Origin: Clarkia xantiana subsp. parviflora
Lineage: Eukaryota; Streptophyta; Magnoliopsida; Myrtales; Onagraceae
DNA: 64,000 nt
Direction of reading: 5' to 3'
Assembly (NCBI GenBank): GCA_036873135.1
Contig: JAPTYO010000013.1
Location: 18,597,901-18,661,900 of the forward strand
Positions 1-8,830 of this stretch are shown here, piece after piece (the stretch's first letter is position 1; every line of letters starts with the position of its first letter). The notes under the pieces were generated by a model that ran no database searches, was not told the origin of the DNA, and saw only the letters and a list, made by a program, of their open reading frames with translations. The translations under genes and the position numbers were made by a program.

Positions 1-2235
1 ATTTGGTATGTTGATGATCTTTATGACTTGTATCATGTTGTAATGTAGGTCGGACTGATGGAAAAAGCTCGTCTTTGCATATAGCCGATGTATACAGTAA
101 TCCGCTTGTTGGAAGGAATGTCCGAATAATTGCCCCAGCTACTTTGGAGTCTCCGGACATGGTCGCGGTAAAGGACTTGTGAGTAAGGCACCTCCTTGTA
201 TCTTCTTTGAACTTGTTAATTTTCCAAGTTGTTGATTTCATGTTGCTGAACGCGTGGTTGCAGTTCCTGGCTTTAGCACAATTCTCAAAAGATCCGACGC
301 AGGGGTGCGTTCCTCGAGCGATTTTAAGTTCTTTATGCCGAGTACGACCGTGCTAACTCCTTCTTGCGATAAAGGGAATAGAGTTGAGGGTCATGCGGTG
401 GTGCCTTGTGCCTCCCGGTCGAGGGACCGGCCCAAGGAGGAGCGTTCCTCCTATTGAGGTAAGTGTTGTTTACTTCTTCATGCTTGAAACTTGATCTTGA
501 AGACGGCTGATTTTGATGCACGCATTGCTGATTGTCACGCTTATGTTGAAGAGCTATGTCGTATTGAAGTTGAAGCGACCATTCTTGCTGTGTCTTTTGT
601 GCGGATGACGACATTGCATTTGATGTTGACATTATGAACTCTTTGCCATAGATCCTTAGAGATGATGTTATCTCTTGGTTGGTGTCAGGTTGTGTGCTTC
701 CAGCATGTTGAACCTTTTGTGAATGGGTTGATGTTGTTTTGAGGTTTTCGATAAATCTTTGTTTATGCTTTTGCTTGCATGGTATTTCATCACTTGGACC
801 TGTTTTCAATAATAATAAACATGTGATAACTTGTTAGTAATATTTCATACCTTGCGTTATTTTCATTGTCAGTATGTATTGGACTTGCATGATAGGATTG
901 AACTCTTTGTTGTGATGGATAGAACATATGATGTTGCAACTTGCGCATTGTTGGGTGTTATGTACACTTGGTACTTGTAGCGTTGCAGGTAGTAATGTAC
1001 TTGGCACTTGGCCTTTGACATGTAGCAGTGTCGTCTTGACGTAGCAAGACTTAAGTTTATACCGTCTCTTAGTTCCACTCTAAGGCGACGTTGTTGCAAG
1101 ATACTTCTTGCTGATTTTGTTGTTTTGGCGTTATATGCTAAAGAGCAAGATAACGTTATACAAGACTCGACTTGTAAGTTTGATGAGTTTTGTACAAGTT
1201 TTGCTTTTATAAGCGTATAACATGAAGCTATCCTTTTTCAGGCATAAGTCTTCATGGTGTATGAACCCTTAAGAGAGTATACATACTTTTAGTGTGTGGG
1301 GTTGTCGTCTATTAAGAGGATTTCTGCCACGGTGGGGTGATCAGTCCCCTAATGTATTTGCCGCATCTTGTTTTTATTCAGGGAATGGCTATGAACATGA
1401 GGATTTGCTCAAAGGATTTCACAACATGCCATTTTTTAGAAGTAAACATGGGGTTTGCCCTTTTGAAGAGGATGTCGCAACATGTTACTTTTGATAGACG
1501 TGAACATGGGTTTTGTCCCTACAAGGAGGATATTGCACCATGTCACTTTTAGAATAGGTTTTGGCTTTCTTCCAAGGCATTGTATGTTGTTGACGTTGTT
1601 CCTGAGTGAACGCCTTCTTGAGATAGACGTCGTTATGGATGGAGAAATAAACTCCCTGTTGGTGTAGATAATAGATATGTTGGCGTTGTATGCCATAAAT
1701 CCCTCCTTGAACATAATGCTTAGCTTGTATTGTTGAAGTAGATATTATGTGCAAAGGTTACTACTTGGCATAATTCCAATGTAGTAATCATAGTGTAGTA
1801 TGTACCTACAAACAAGGTTGCGCTTTGTCAGATAGTTGCAATGTTTGCAAGTTTGCAAAAATATGGAGTTATGAAATTTTCTTTTTAGTAATGCATATAA
1901 TAGATAAAGTAAAAGAGTCTGATACGAGGACTCCTTGTTTGTGCAGGAAACTTCCCTAAGTGCGGATGCGATAGGTGCGGATCGTGACATGTGCGCATAT
2001 GTCGGGAGCGGAGCTTTTCCAAGTATCACCCGCTATATGTGATTGTGAATATGTATGTATGAACAGCGACTATGCATTATTGTATGTGTCCTCTAGTTGA
2101 TACGCGTTGATGCCTCCTTAGCATGATGTACATGCCTATATATGATCATTGCTTGGTGTTTCCTTCTTAGAAGAATGGTACCGCGTGTTCTTGCAATTAT
2201 TCGTTTCTTCACTTCGGTGGAATGCCGAGCACTTG
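1..2235. other. Internal non-coding region of E1
   Basis: No open frame with recognisable homology lies here. The block at about 40-460 is conserved in E2 (55110-55530), and on the plus strand it looks like exon-intron sequence: a GAG/GTAAG donor at about 458 and a TTGCAG acceptor near 260, with a 67-codon open frame between them in both copies. Around 1421-1560 lie about 2.4 tandem units of roughly 57 bp containing AACATG and GAGGAT; E2 has about 1.4 units. The rest is TTG-rich spacer similar to E2. Confidence 0.5.
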
Positions 2236-3069
2236 TCAGCTTGGTGCCCCCCAAGTCGCTTGGCAGTCGTACCGCTGTTTCCTGATGGTTTCTATTACTT
2301 CATCTTCTGACAGTGATGCGCCTACTCGGACCATCCTTTCTGGCTCATCTATCTTGATTTCTTGTAATGCTTCAATAAGAGCAGGACGTGCATGGTCTAC
2401 CCTTGGGTTTTCATCAATGACAGGAATTCCGCTAATGTTTGTCTTGACATTATGTTGGAGTGCAACCTTGTAGCAGGTCTTTTGATAACTGCTGATCTCC
2501 ATTTATTTCACCAATTCCTGCCTTTGTTGGAAACTTGATCTTTTGGTGTGATGTTAACGCTTATCATACCCCACTTGTTCATGGTTGTATACCCTAGGAT
2601 TCCATTATATGCGTCAAGCTTTTCTACGATCACGAATGGAACGCCGATTTGAAGTTGTTGCTCTCCTTCTCCTATTGCGCATTGCGCGGTGTTGAATTTA
2701 ATGTGCTGGTTTTGCGATGTATGCTTCATGTGTTCACTTTCAAGGGGCCTGGGTTTATTTGATGTGTTTCTTCATACACTTGTGACTCTTCCTGAGGTTG
2801 TGTCTGTATGACGATTGTGCACATGGTTGAGAGATGTTTTACTGGTGGAATCCTCATCTTCTCCTTTGTTTTGGCCGAAGATTAGGTTTCGCTGTCGGCG
2901 TACGTTTTGAGTAGTACGATCCTTCTTGTGTTCTTGACAAGGGTAAACTTGCTGGATGTTGGAAATAATTCTCTAACTCTTTTCTCGTGATGGGTTTGGC
3001 ACAGGCATGCATATAACATAGGAGCGTATCCTGAATTCCTATCTTCCATAATGTTGATGACGTTGTCAC
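2236..3069 (-). pseudogene. Protease-to-RT linker remnants of E1
   Basis: Three short minus-strand frames (2854-3069, 2508-2729, 2236-2502) together resemble the segment between protease and reverse transcriptase of plant Ty3/gypsy polyproteins. The middle one contains AYNGILGYTTMNKWG, matching the family pattern YNAILGRPTLNKL. The last contains DHARPALIEALQEIKID followed by VRVGASLSEDEV, matching the pre-RT linker (compare DPREEFGRPAPMEDLKEVEID and KIGSALSEERA in element B, about 24960-25080). The similarity stops where RT should begin (FAWSPxDMPG). The remnant therefore shows descent from an autonomous gypsy element whose RT-RH-IN has been lost or replaced. The frames are broken by stops and indels. 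Confidence 0.6.
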
Positions 3070-3468
3070 TTGGGTGATGCCCCCGTCTTGTTTATTATTG
3101 CAGCGCGATTTTTAGTCTTGTGCGTATAGAATGCTTGAGGCTCTGTTGCATGGGGGATGTTTTTATGGCCTAAGTTGTTTGTTGTTCCTAGTGCGATAGC
3201 TTGTGTTGTTGACGCAATTAATATGTGTGTAGTTGTTACTTGGCGTTATTCCAAGGTAGTATGCATGATATAGTAATGTACCTACGAAAGTAGATTTAAC
3301 ATTCATTAGATATTTGGAGTTCGTACAACGGATTACAGGAAGGCGTCTACAGATCACTCCTTTTGAAAAGTACTAAGGCTAATAAACATAAGTTGTACTT
3401 AATCTAAGAAGACTTAAAGTAGATATGCAAAAATGGAGATAAAGGGATTGATGATGTGTTTGACGTCT

Positions 3469-4377
3469 TCATAGGTGATTTTTCGGCAAGTTGATTCTGC
3501 CACGTGCCACATAGTTCCTCAGTGCATCTAGCGTGTTGAGCTCTTCAATCTCCACCTGTGTGGATGAACAAATGTTGGTGTTATGCCCCCCAGTTTTATG
3601 GTGCTTGCATCGTTCTTCAACGTTCTTGCCAAGTAAGGCAGTCATTAGCTCAAGTGGACGGTGAAGTTTGTTTTCCGAGAGTTTGAAATTTGTTTCATCC
3701 GCCTTCGTGCTCCAAAGACTGTATAAGTTGTCATAATTGGTCCCATGAATGACGTTGTTTTTTCCGCGCTTGGCGAGAGGTGGATTATCATTCGTCATTT
3801 CTTTTCTTTTGCCTTTTCCTGAAGACTCCACATGAGACTTCTTTTGATGCTTATTGCCTTGGTCGATATACTTCTTCATTTCTCCTTTTATGATTAAGCT
3901 GTTTACATGAAACCTTAATCCAACACAACTTTCCGTCTCGTGGCCATATACTTCGTGATTTTCACACCATTTGCTTTCATCTTTTCCCAATGGGCCCTTG
4001 TGGAAATTAGAGGGCTTTTTCCACAGCTTAGTCTCCTTTATTTCTTTCAAGATGACGGACAGCGGTGTGTTCAATGGAACACATTGGGCGGGATTGGTCT
4101 TTTTGAGCCTTTGGACGTCTGACTGGAATGACCACTTTTGTTGCGGTTGTCTTTTTTCCCAGGAAGCGTCTATCTTTTTTTCAATTATTGCCTTCATGGT
4201 TCTTGTTGTAAGTCCCGTGATTGGGACATCATCGTCATTAACAGGTTTTTTCCGTCCCTCCTTGTGATGGATGTCAGCATCGTCTTGGCTTGTCCTCGTG
4301 GAAGAACCTTCCTTGTGTATTTTTGAGCGGGAGGTTGGAGGTTGTTTCCATGCCCCTTCTTGGTGTTGTGCTATCAC
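3469..4377 (-). CDS. Gag-like protein, C-terminal part (E1)
   Basis: This open frame of about 300 residues is gag-like. Near its middle lies CENHEVYGHETESC, which fits CxxHxxxGHxTxxC, the usual cysteine-histidine signature of plant gypsy Gag (compare CPYHRANGHDTDNC in element B). It is followed by the typical helix ending in GEMKKYIDQ. A second copy of the same spacing, CKHHKTGGHNTNIC, lies about 90 residues later. A basic stretch (KSHVESSGKGKRKEM) sits between them. The frame begins at a GTG that overlaps the TGA of the upstream frame in ATGTGATAG. The same arrangement is present in E2, so the two parts may be one Gag joined by frameshifting, or the shared break is ancestral. It is probably not an independent gene. 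Confidence 0.6.
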   Translation of the reverse strand: MIAQHQEGAWKQPPTSRSKIHKEGSSTRTSQDDADIHHKEGRKKPVNDDDVPITGLTTRTMKAIIEKKIDASWEKRQPQQKWSFQSDVQRLKKTNPAQCVPLNTPLSVILKEIKETKLWKKPSNFHKGPLGKDESKWCENHEVYGHETESCVGLRFHVNSLIIKGEMKKYIDQGNKHQKKSHVESSGKGKRKEMTNDNPPLAKRGKNNVIHGTNYDNLYSLWSTKADETNFKLSENKLHRPLELMTALLGKNVEERCKHHKTGGHNTNICSSTQVEIEELNTLDALRNYVARGRINLPKNHL

Positions 4378-5393
4378 ATACGGGTTGTATGAGCGTGCAG
4401 ATCATTGCCTTGGTTGTTGGTACTGGAAGGTACCTTCCGTGTATTGCCCCCCCCCCCTATTCTTTGGTGCGGTGTGTCTTGATGACTTGTGAATCGGGAC
4501 TTTGTTCTTGTCTCCTCTAATTGTCCGTTGATTGGAGGCAGAGGTGGTGGCGGGTTGACACCTTTGTATTGGAGGACTCCTTGGTCGTACTGTGCGAAGG
4601 ATGCACTTCTTGTTGGCATGAAGAAAGCATTGGATGTGGCAACATGCGTGTGGGAGGATCCAAGTCGACTTCTTGTCGGCTTCTGCGTGGTTATGACCAA
4701 GGCGTCGTGGTACGCAATGTGCTCTTTTTCATTTGATGAAAAACCAATGACATCTTCAAAGGCGACATCCTTTATGACGGCCTCCTTTATGTCGACATAC
4801 TCCATGTTGGTATCATGGGACTTGTGCATTGTCTTTACAACGTACACTTCTTGCTCGTATGACTTATCGCTTTCAGCATCAAAGTCTCCATGGATCATAT
4901 GTACGTTTGCCATCTTTTCCGGATGAGATGCAATGTATGTATTTTGGAATTTAAGGTCATGTTGTGCGGAAGGCACACTACTTGTTGGCATGGAGGATGC
5001 AGTGAACATGTCTTTATGCACGTGCAAATGATCCTGCTGACTTGTTTCCTGCTTCTGTTTGTTGGCTGCTGTTTTCTTCCAACGAACATGATTTCTTCTT
5101 TCTTCCGGTGGACTGACGTCATCAGGAAGAGGTTGATTGCGTGCCATAGCTTGCTGCTGCACTCTGTCAGCTCGCATCCCGTTTGGGAACTCTTCATTGA
5201 TCCCTTTCCTTTGCTCGAACTCGTGTGCTGATGCATTATTCTGAACTTCGGGACAGTGCTGTGAGGAAGGCACGTTTGCGGTTGGCACGGATAAGGCGGT
5301 AGACTCTGCGTCTGGAATGTGAGAAGTTCCTGGTTGGCTTCTTGTCGGCTTCGGCTTGCTTGCACCCGTCTTCTTCGTTCGTCTTCCTGTCAT
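4374..5393 (-). CDS. Gag-like protein, N-terminal part (E1)
   Basis: An uninterrupted minus-strand frame of about 340 residues starts at the first ATG after the primer-binding site, within MTGRRTKKTG. The open frame itself extends upstream into the LTR, but translation from this ATG fits the usual gypsy leader. The product is polar and low in complexity, with many Thr, Ser, Gln and charged residues and a basic N-terminus. It contains repeats of the type SxPTxxVPSAQH and acidic patches such as EEVYVV-like stretches. No catalytic motif is seen. The matching region of E2 (59470-60457) is about 80-85% identical by eye but split into three frames, so E1 is the better preserved copy. Role as the N-terminal Gag or matrix part is inferred from position. 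Confidence 0.5.
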   Translation of the reverse strand: MTGRRTKKTGASKPKPTRSQPGTSHIPDAESTALSVPTANVPSSQHCPEVQNNASAHEFEQRKGINEEFPNGMRADRVQQQAMARNQPLPDDVSPPEERRNHVRWKKTAANKQKQETSQQDHLHVHKDMFTASSMPTSSVPSAQHDLKFQNTYIASHPEKMANVHMIHGDFDAESDKSYEQEVYVVKTMHKSHDTNMEYVDIKEAVIKDVAFEDVIGFSSNEKEHIAYHDALVITTQKPTRSRLGSSHTHVATSNAFFMPTRSASFAQYDQGVLQYKGVNPPPPLPPINGQLEETRTKSRFTSHQDTPHQRIGGGGNTRKVPSSTNNQGNDLHAHTTRM

Positions 5394-5424
5394 AGCTTGC
5401 GGTATGGAACGGCTTTTTGTTCGA

Positions 5425-5444
5425 ATCACACTGACGGCGCCAAA
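5425..5444 (-). other. Primer-binding site of E1
   Basis: On the minus strand, directly after the LTR end TAACA, comes TTTGGCGCCGTCAGTGTG. TTGGCGCCGTC is the same primer site used by elements A and B here. It fixes the orientation of E1: the 5' LTR lies on the right. Confidence 0.8.
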
Positions 5445-6120
5445 TGTTAAGTTTGTTTCCACTTGGGTAACTTCGGGCTTCTCTCCCACGATCGGGCTCT
5501 GGATGTGTGCACATGAACGGGTATATGTCTGTATGCTGCGAACCTTGTGACACGATCCTCGAACCAGTCTTCAACTTCCCGACTTTGATCTCTCGAACTC
5601 CAGATTCTGCACAAGGGGCAGTAACCAGCGTGGAAGAGGGGGGGAATGCTGGTTGGGCCCTCTCCGACGCTCAAGTATAATCTTTAGAGAGAGAAAATCT
5701 TTAGAGAGAAGTCAGAGCTCGAAAAGCCAGAATGAGGGAATTGTTTAAAATGGGAGACCTAGGTCCCTATTTATAGGAAACCAAAGGGTCATGCCCGATT
5801 TTGTACGGTTTGATGCCGGTTTATAGGAAAACGTATACCATCATCAAGGGGGGCTATGCGCACACTGACTTCTCGTACTTGGCAAAATAATCGGGATAAG
5901 TGCGCGGAGCATGTCGGTAATCCGGACCTACCCGGATTGTCTAGCAATCCGAAGGTCCGGATTGCCTTAGGACAATCCGGAAGTCCCCAAACCCGGGTAC
6001 TGCGCGTATTCCGGACCGTTTTGGACTTGGGTGTCTGCGGAAGAGTTCTTTTACGGGTTTTGGAGTATTTTGCGAGGCCCGAAATGTAAATACGAACCCG
6101 AATTGGACAGATATCTAACA
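5445..6120 (-). repeat. 5' LTR of E1
   Basis: It begins TGTTA and ends ATCTAACA on the plus strand, so it has TG...CA ends, and it is 676 bp long. About 450 bp at its right side align well with the E2 LTRs. A TATA-like element (rc of CCTATTTATAGG) lies near 5766. The first 200 bp (R/U5 side) differ strongly from E2, which points to subfamilies with an exchanged U5 region. Confidence 0.8.
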
Positions 6121-7597
6121 TATACCAAGACCCGACACTCCGTCAAGTCAGAGTCCCAACAATCGGTGTTTGCAGTTCGAAGGGAGAGTCAGAAGACCGT
6201 AAAGTGAGAAACTGCAGTTGTAGACTTTCTATGGAATTGATAGACAAACATGAGGGTAAAGTGGCATGACATGTCTATACGGATGAGGAAATTGAAATGA
6301 TGTGTCTGTTGATGGCTAGTATAGTCCAAGCATTTATTATAAGTATTATATTATAATATATATTTATATATGTATATATATATATTATTAGTTGATCTTA
6401 TAATATCAAAATGGCTTAATTTGTTCAATTATCACCAAAGAAAATTTTGTGAATTTTTATTTTATTAAATTAATTATTACTATTTTTAAATGTATCTACC
6501 TTTTAAAAAACGATAGGAACAAGTTTGAAAAATTAAGGGAACCAAAACTAAGTACAAACCCCATTAGCGTGCTACAACAAGCTATCAACAATCAAATTTT
6601 GCTAAACCGGGATCTTTCTAGTATTGCTTCAAAAGTATCGTACTTGTGATATCCATTTTTTTTTTATTAAGAAAATTAATATTATTAATAGTATGATATA
6701 TAATTATATTAAGTGTAATTAAAAAAATTCATACTTTTTTTCATATTTAAAATTTAAAATTTTATAATTAAGTCCACACATAAATAAAATAGTGTTTCAC
6801 AAATCACAGCAAAACCCCTAAAACGGAGTCCATCTACCGGTTCCCCTCACCTAGTAGACTCGTAAGTCGTACGATACGAATTATACACTATTACACACAC
6901 TCTTATCTCCTCGAAGTTATCAATTCACATGATGGCAAAAGAAATCAATTTCACATTAATATTTGCCAAATTCCATGTTAGGATATTATTATCCTCTCGA
7001 ATATCCAAACTCTTTTGCTATATAACATATTGTCCCCAACTTTCATACAGTATGCAATGGTACATAAACTTTTCAATTATGATGATAGATGATTGCAGCC
7101 CATTTGTGTGGGAACAAATATATTTTTAGTCACGGCCCTGTTATCGACATTTCTACCATATTTCACAACTATTGTATTTATGATACTTTTTTTTATATAC
7201 TTTTTAATTGCCAGAAAATGAATCATATAATAAAATTGACACTAATAATGGCGTGATGCAAACTATAAGTATAGTTAAAAAAAATAAACTATTAAAATTT
7301 TACATATTATATGTGAAGCATATTAGAAAATCCATTCGTTCAGAGATAAATTTGGTTATAATCTTTAATCTATTCAAGTTGAATTGAACTGCTTATTCTT
7401 ATAAGGAGTTATTTTACCATTTCTAAAACGAAACAAGCTATAATATATAATGGGTTAACTAGAAATACCACCCAGGTTATTTATATATCAGTTGGTAATT
7501 GCTCTTACATGTTATTTACACTACCGACATGTTTCATTTTTTTTTTTTTTATCGTCTATTAGTCTACCATTAAAAATCACTCTAATATAGACACGAC
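6121..7597. other. AT-rich intergenic DNA
   Basis: No supported gene is visible. The stretch is very AT-rich with poly-A and poly-T runs and has only short shadow frames. A piece at about 6660-6790 (GAAAATTAATATTATTAATAG and following) resembles 35935-36065, which suggests a dispersed non-coding repeat. The last five bases (7593-7597, ACGAC) are the left target duplication of element A. Confidence 0.6.
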
Positions 7598-8246
7598 TGT
7601 TGGATCACGGCGGGAGCTCCGGTTACGGTGACGGATTCCTTAGCTCCTCGCAATCCTGCAGAAGGGGGATAGAGGGCAGTGGCCCAGAATCCCTCTCCGA
7701 TGCTTAACGTAAGTACGGCAGTCAACAGAGCAAGCAAGCAGTATAGGTGTATGTGTAAAACGTAACCCTAATCTGGAATAACTTCCCTCCTTTTATAGAG
7801 GAAAGGCTATCCCAGTTACCTGATTAGGCGGTTGGATTGTGATCCACTATCCCACATATCTCGCCGTATATCTTGCCACGTATCTTGTACAGTTATTCGT
7901 ATCCCACATATCTCGCCCATTATACCACTACTGTGATCATGGCGAGATTTCCGGGATTGTGCTCTTACTGGCGAGTCTCGATCATTATCGGAGACTCCCA
8001 GGTTGCATCGTTGAGGATTCGGTGTCGGGGAGTGGTATCAACTCCCATATCGGGACCGACTACGTCCAGGTCCGATATCTTCGGGGCCCTCCCCTGTCGG
8101 AACCATACTTACTCGGGGCTATTCAATGTCGGGACCTCCTTCCGTCGGAGCCCTCAGCCTTTCAGCAGCTCAGCTCCTAGCCCAACGGGCCTAATCGTCG
8201 TTTGCCAATCGTTTAGGGGCCTAACGGCCTTCGCCGGGGCCCATCA
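7598..8246 (-). repeat. 3' LTR of element A
   Basis: It runs from TGTTGGATCACGG to GGCCCATCA and is 649 bp, the same length as the right LTR. A TATA-like CTATAAAAGG on the minus strand lies near 7790. The polypurine tract CTTGGGGGCAAA (minus strand, 8247-8258) abuts its inner edge. Confidence 0.95.
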
Positions 8247-8439
8247 TTTGCCCCCAAGACGTGAGGGACTTATAGTGCGTCGCGTCTTTCAATATCGGAC
8301 CCCTCCACATCCCAGTCGTGGGTCTTTGTTTGAAACGTTGGAGGCCATTGCCCTACTTTTGTCGGAGGCCTTTGCCTTGGATCTGTTCGAGATCCTTTGG
8401 GATCCTGCTTGGATTCGAGGGGATTTCTTGATCAGACCA

Positions 8440-8507
8440 GCATTTAATGCTGATAGGAGGCGAAGGGGCGTTTCGGGTTCCGCGCGCCTGCTTTCTGAAA
8501 AAGCACT
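8440..8507 (+). promoter_or_regulatory. Conserved two-part motif upstream of the antisense gene (A)
   Basis: A near-palindrome GCATTTAATGCTG (8440-8452) is followed by CTTTCTGAAAAAGCACT (8491-8507). Element B has GCATTAAATGCTG and the identical 17-mer at 17890-17902 and 17941-17957. The spacing between the starts is 51 bp in both. The surrounding sequence is much less alike, so this looks like a maintained regulatory or RNA signal. Function is unknown. Confidence 0.55.
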
Positions 8508-8687
8508 TTTCAACCGCCCCGGTACGTCATTACTCTTGTCTTATCTATCCCATGCGTCTTGACGGTTCAGGTTAAAACCGTTTCGCCTTCTTTGAATTAA
8601 CGCGTTGCCCTTTGGACGATTCTGATTGAGTGGTTTTGAATTCTACGGCTCAGATTGCCCACCCCTTCAGTTCTCCTTTCCTTCTCT

Positions 8688-8700
8688 TATAAAACCCTAG
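8688..8700 (+). promoter_or_regulatory. TATA box and telo-box-like motif of the antisense gene (A)
   Basis: TATAAAACCCTAG lies 143 bp upstream of the ATG at 8831. TATAAAA fits a plant TATA box, and AAACCCTA matches the telo-box often found just downstream of plant promoters. Element B has TATAAAA at 18068, 171 bp upstream of its ATG. Confidence 0.55.
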
Positions 8701-8830
8701 CCCCAGACACTGTTTTACCTTCCTTTTACCTCTTCTTCTCTGCGATCCCAAGAGCTTTGATTCTCCAGATTTCGAGTTTTCACCGGCGTTTCAAGCACTT
8801 CAGATTTTTCCGATCAAGCCTTCAGTCACT

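Larger units (their letters stand above)
1..6120 (-). mobile_element. Ty3/gypsy-type non-autonomous LTR element, copy E1 (partial)
   Basis: This is the 5' two-thirds of a minus-strand LTR element that runs off the left window edge. It aligns along its length with about 55090-61169 (copy E2). From right to left it shows a 5' LTR (5445-6120), a primer-binding site, a long gag-like reading frame in two parts, fragments of the protease-to-RT linker, and then more than 2 kb without recognisable pol. No RT, RNase H or integrase motif is visible in either copy, so the family depends on an autonomous partner (inference). Its target duplication cannot be checked because the left end is outside the window. 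Confidence 0.85.

Noticed and set aside
7839..8562. Plus-strand open frames of 113 and 229 codons starting in the LTR of A (repeated at 15277-15832)
   Set aside because: They lie on the non-sense strand of LTR sequence, have no homology, and recur only because the LTR is duplicated.
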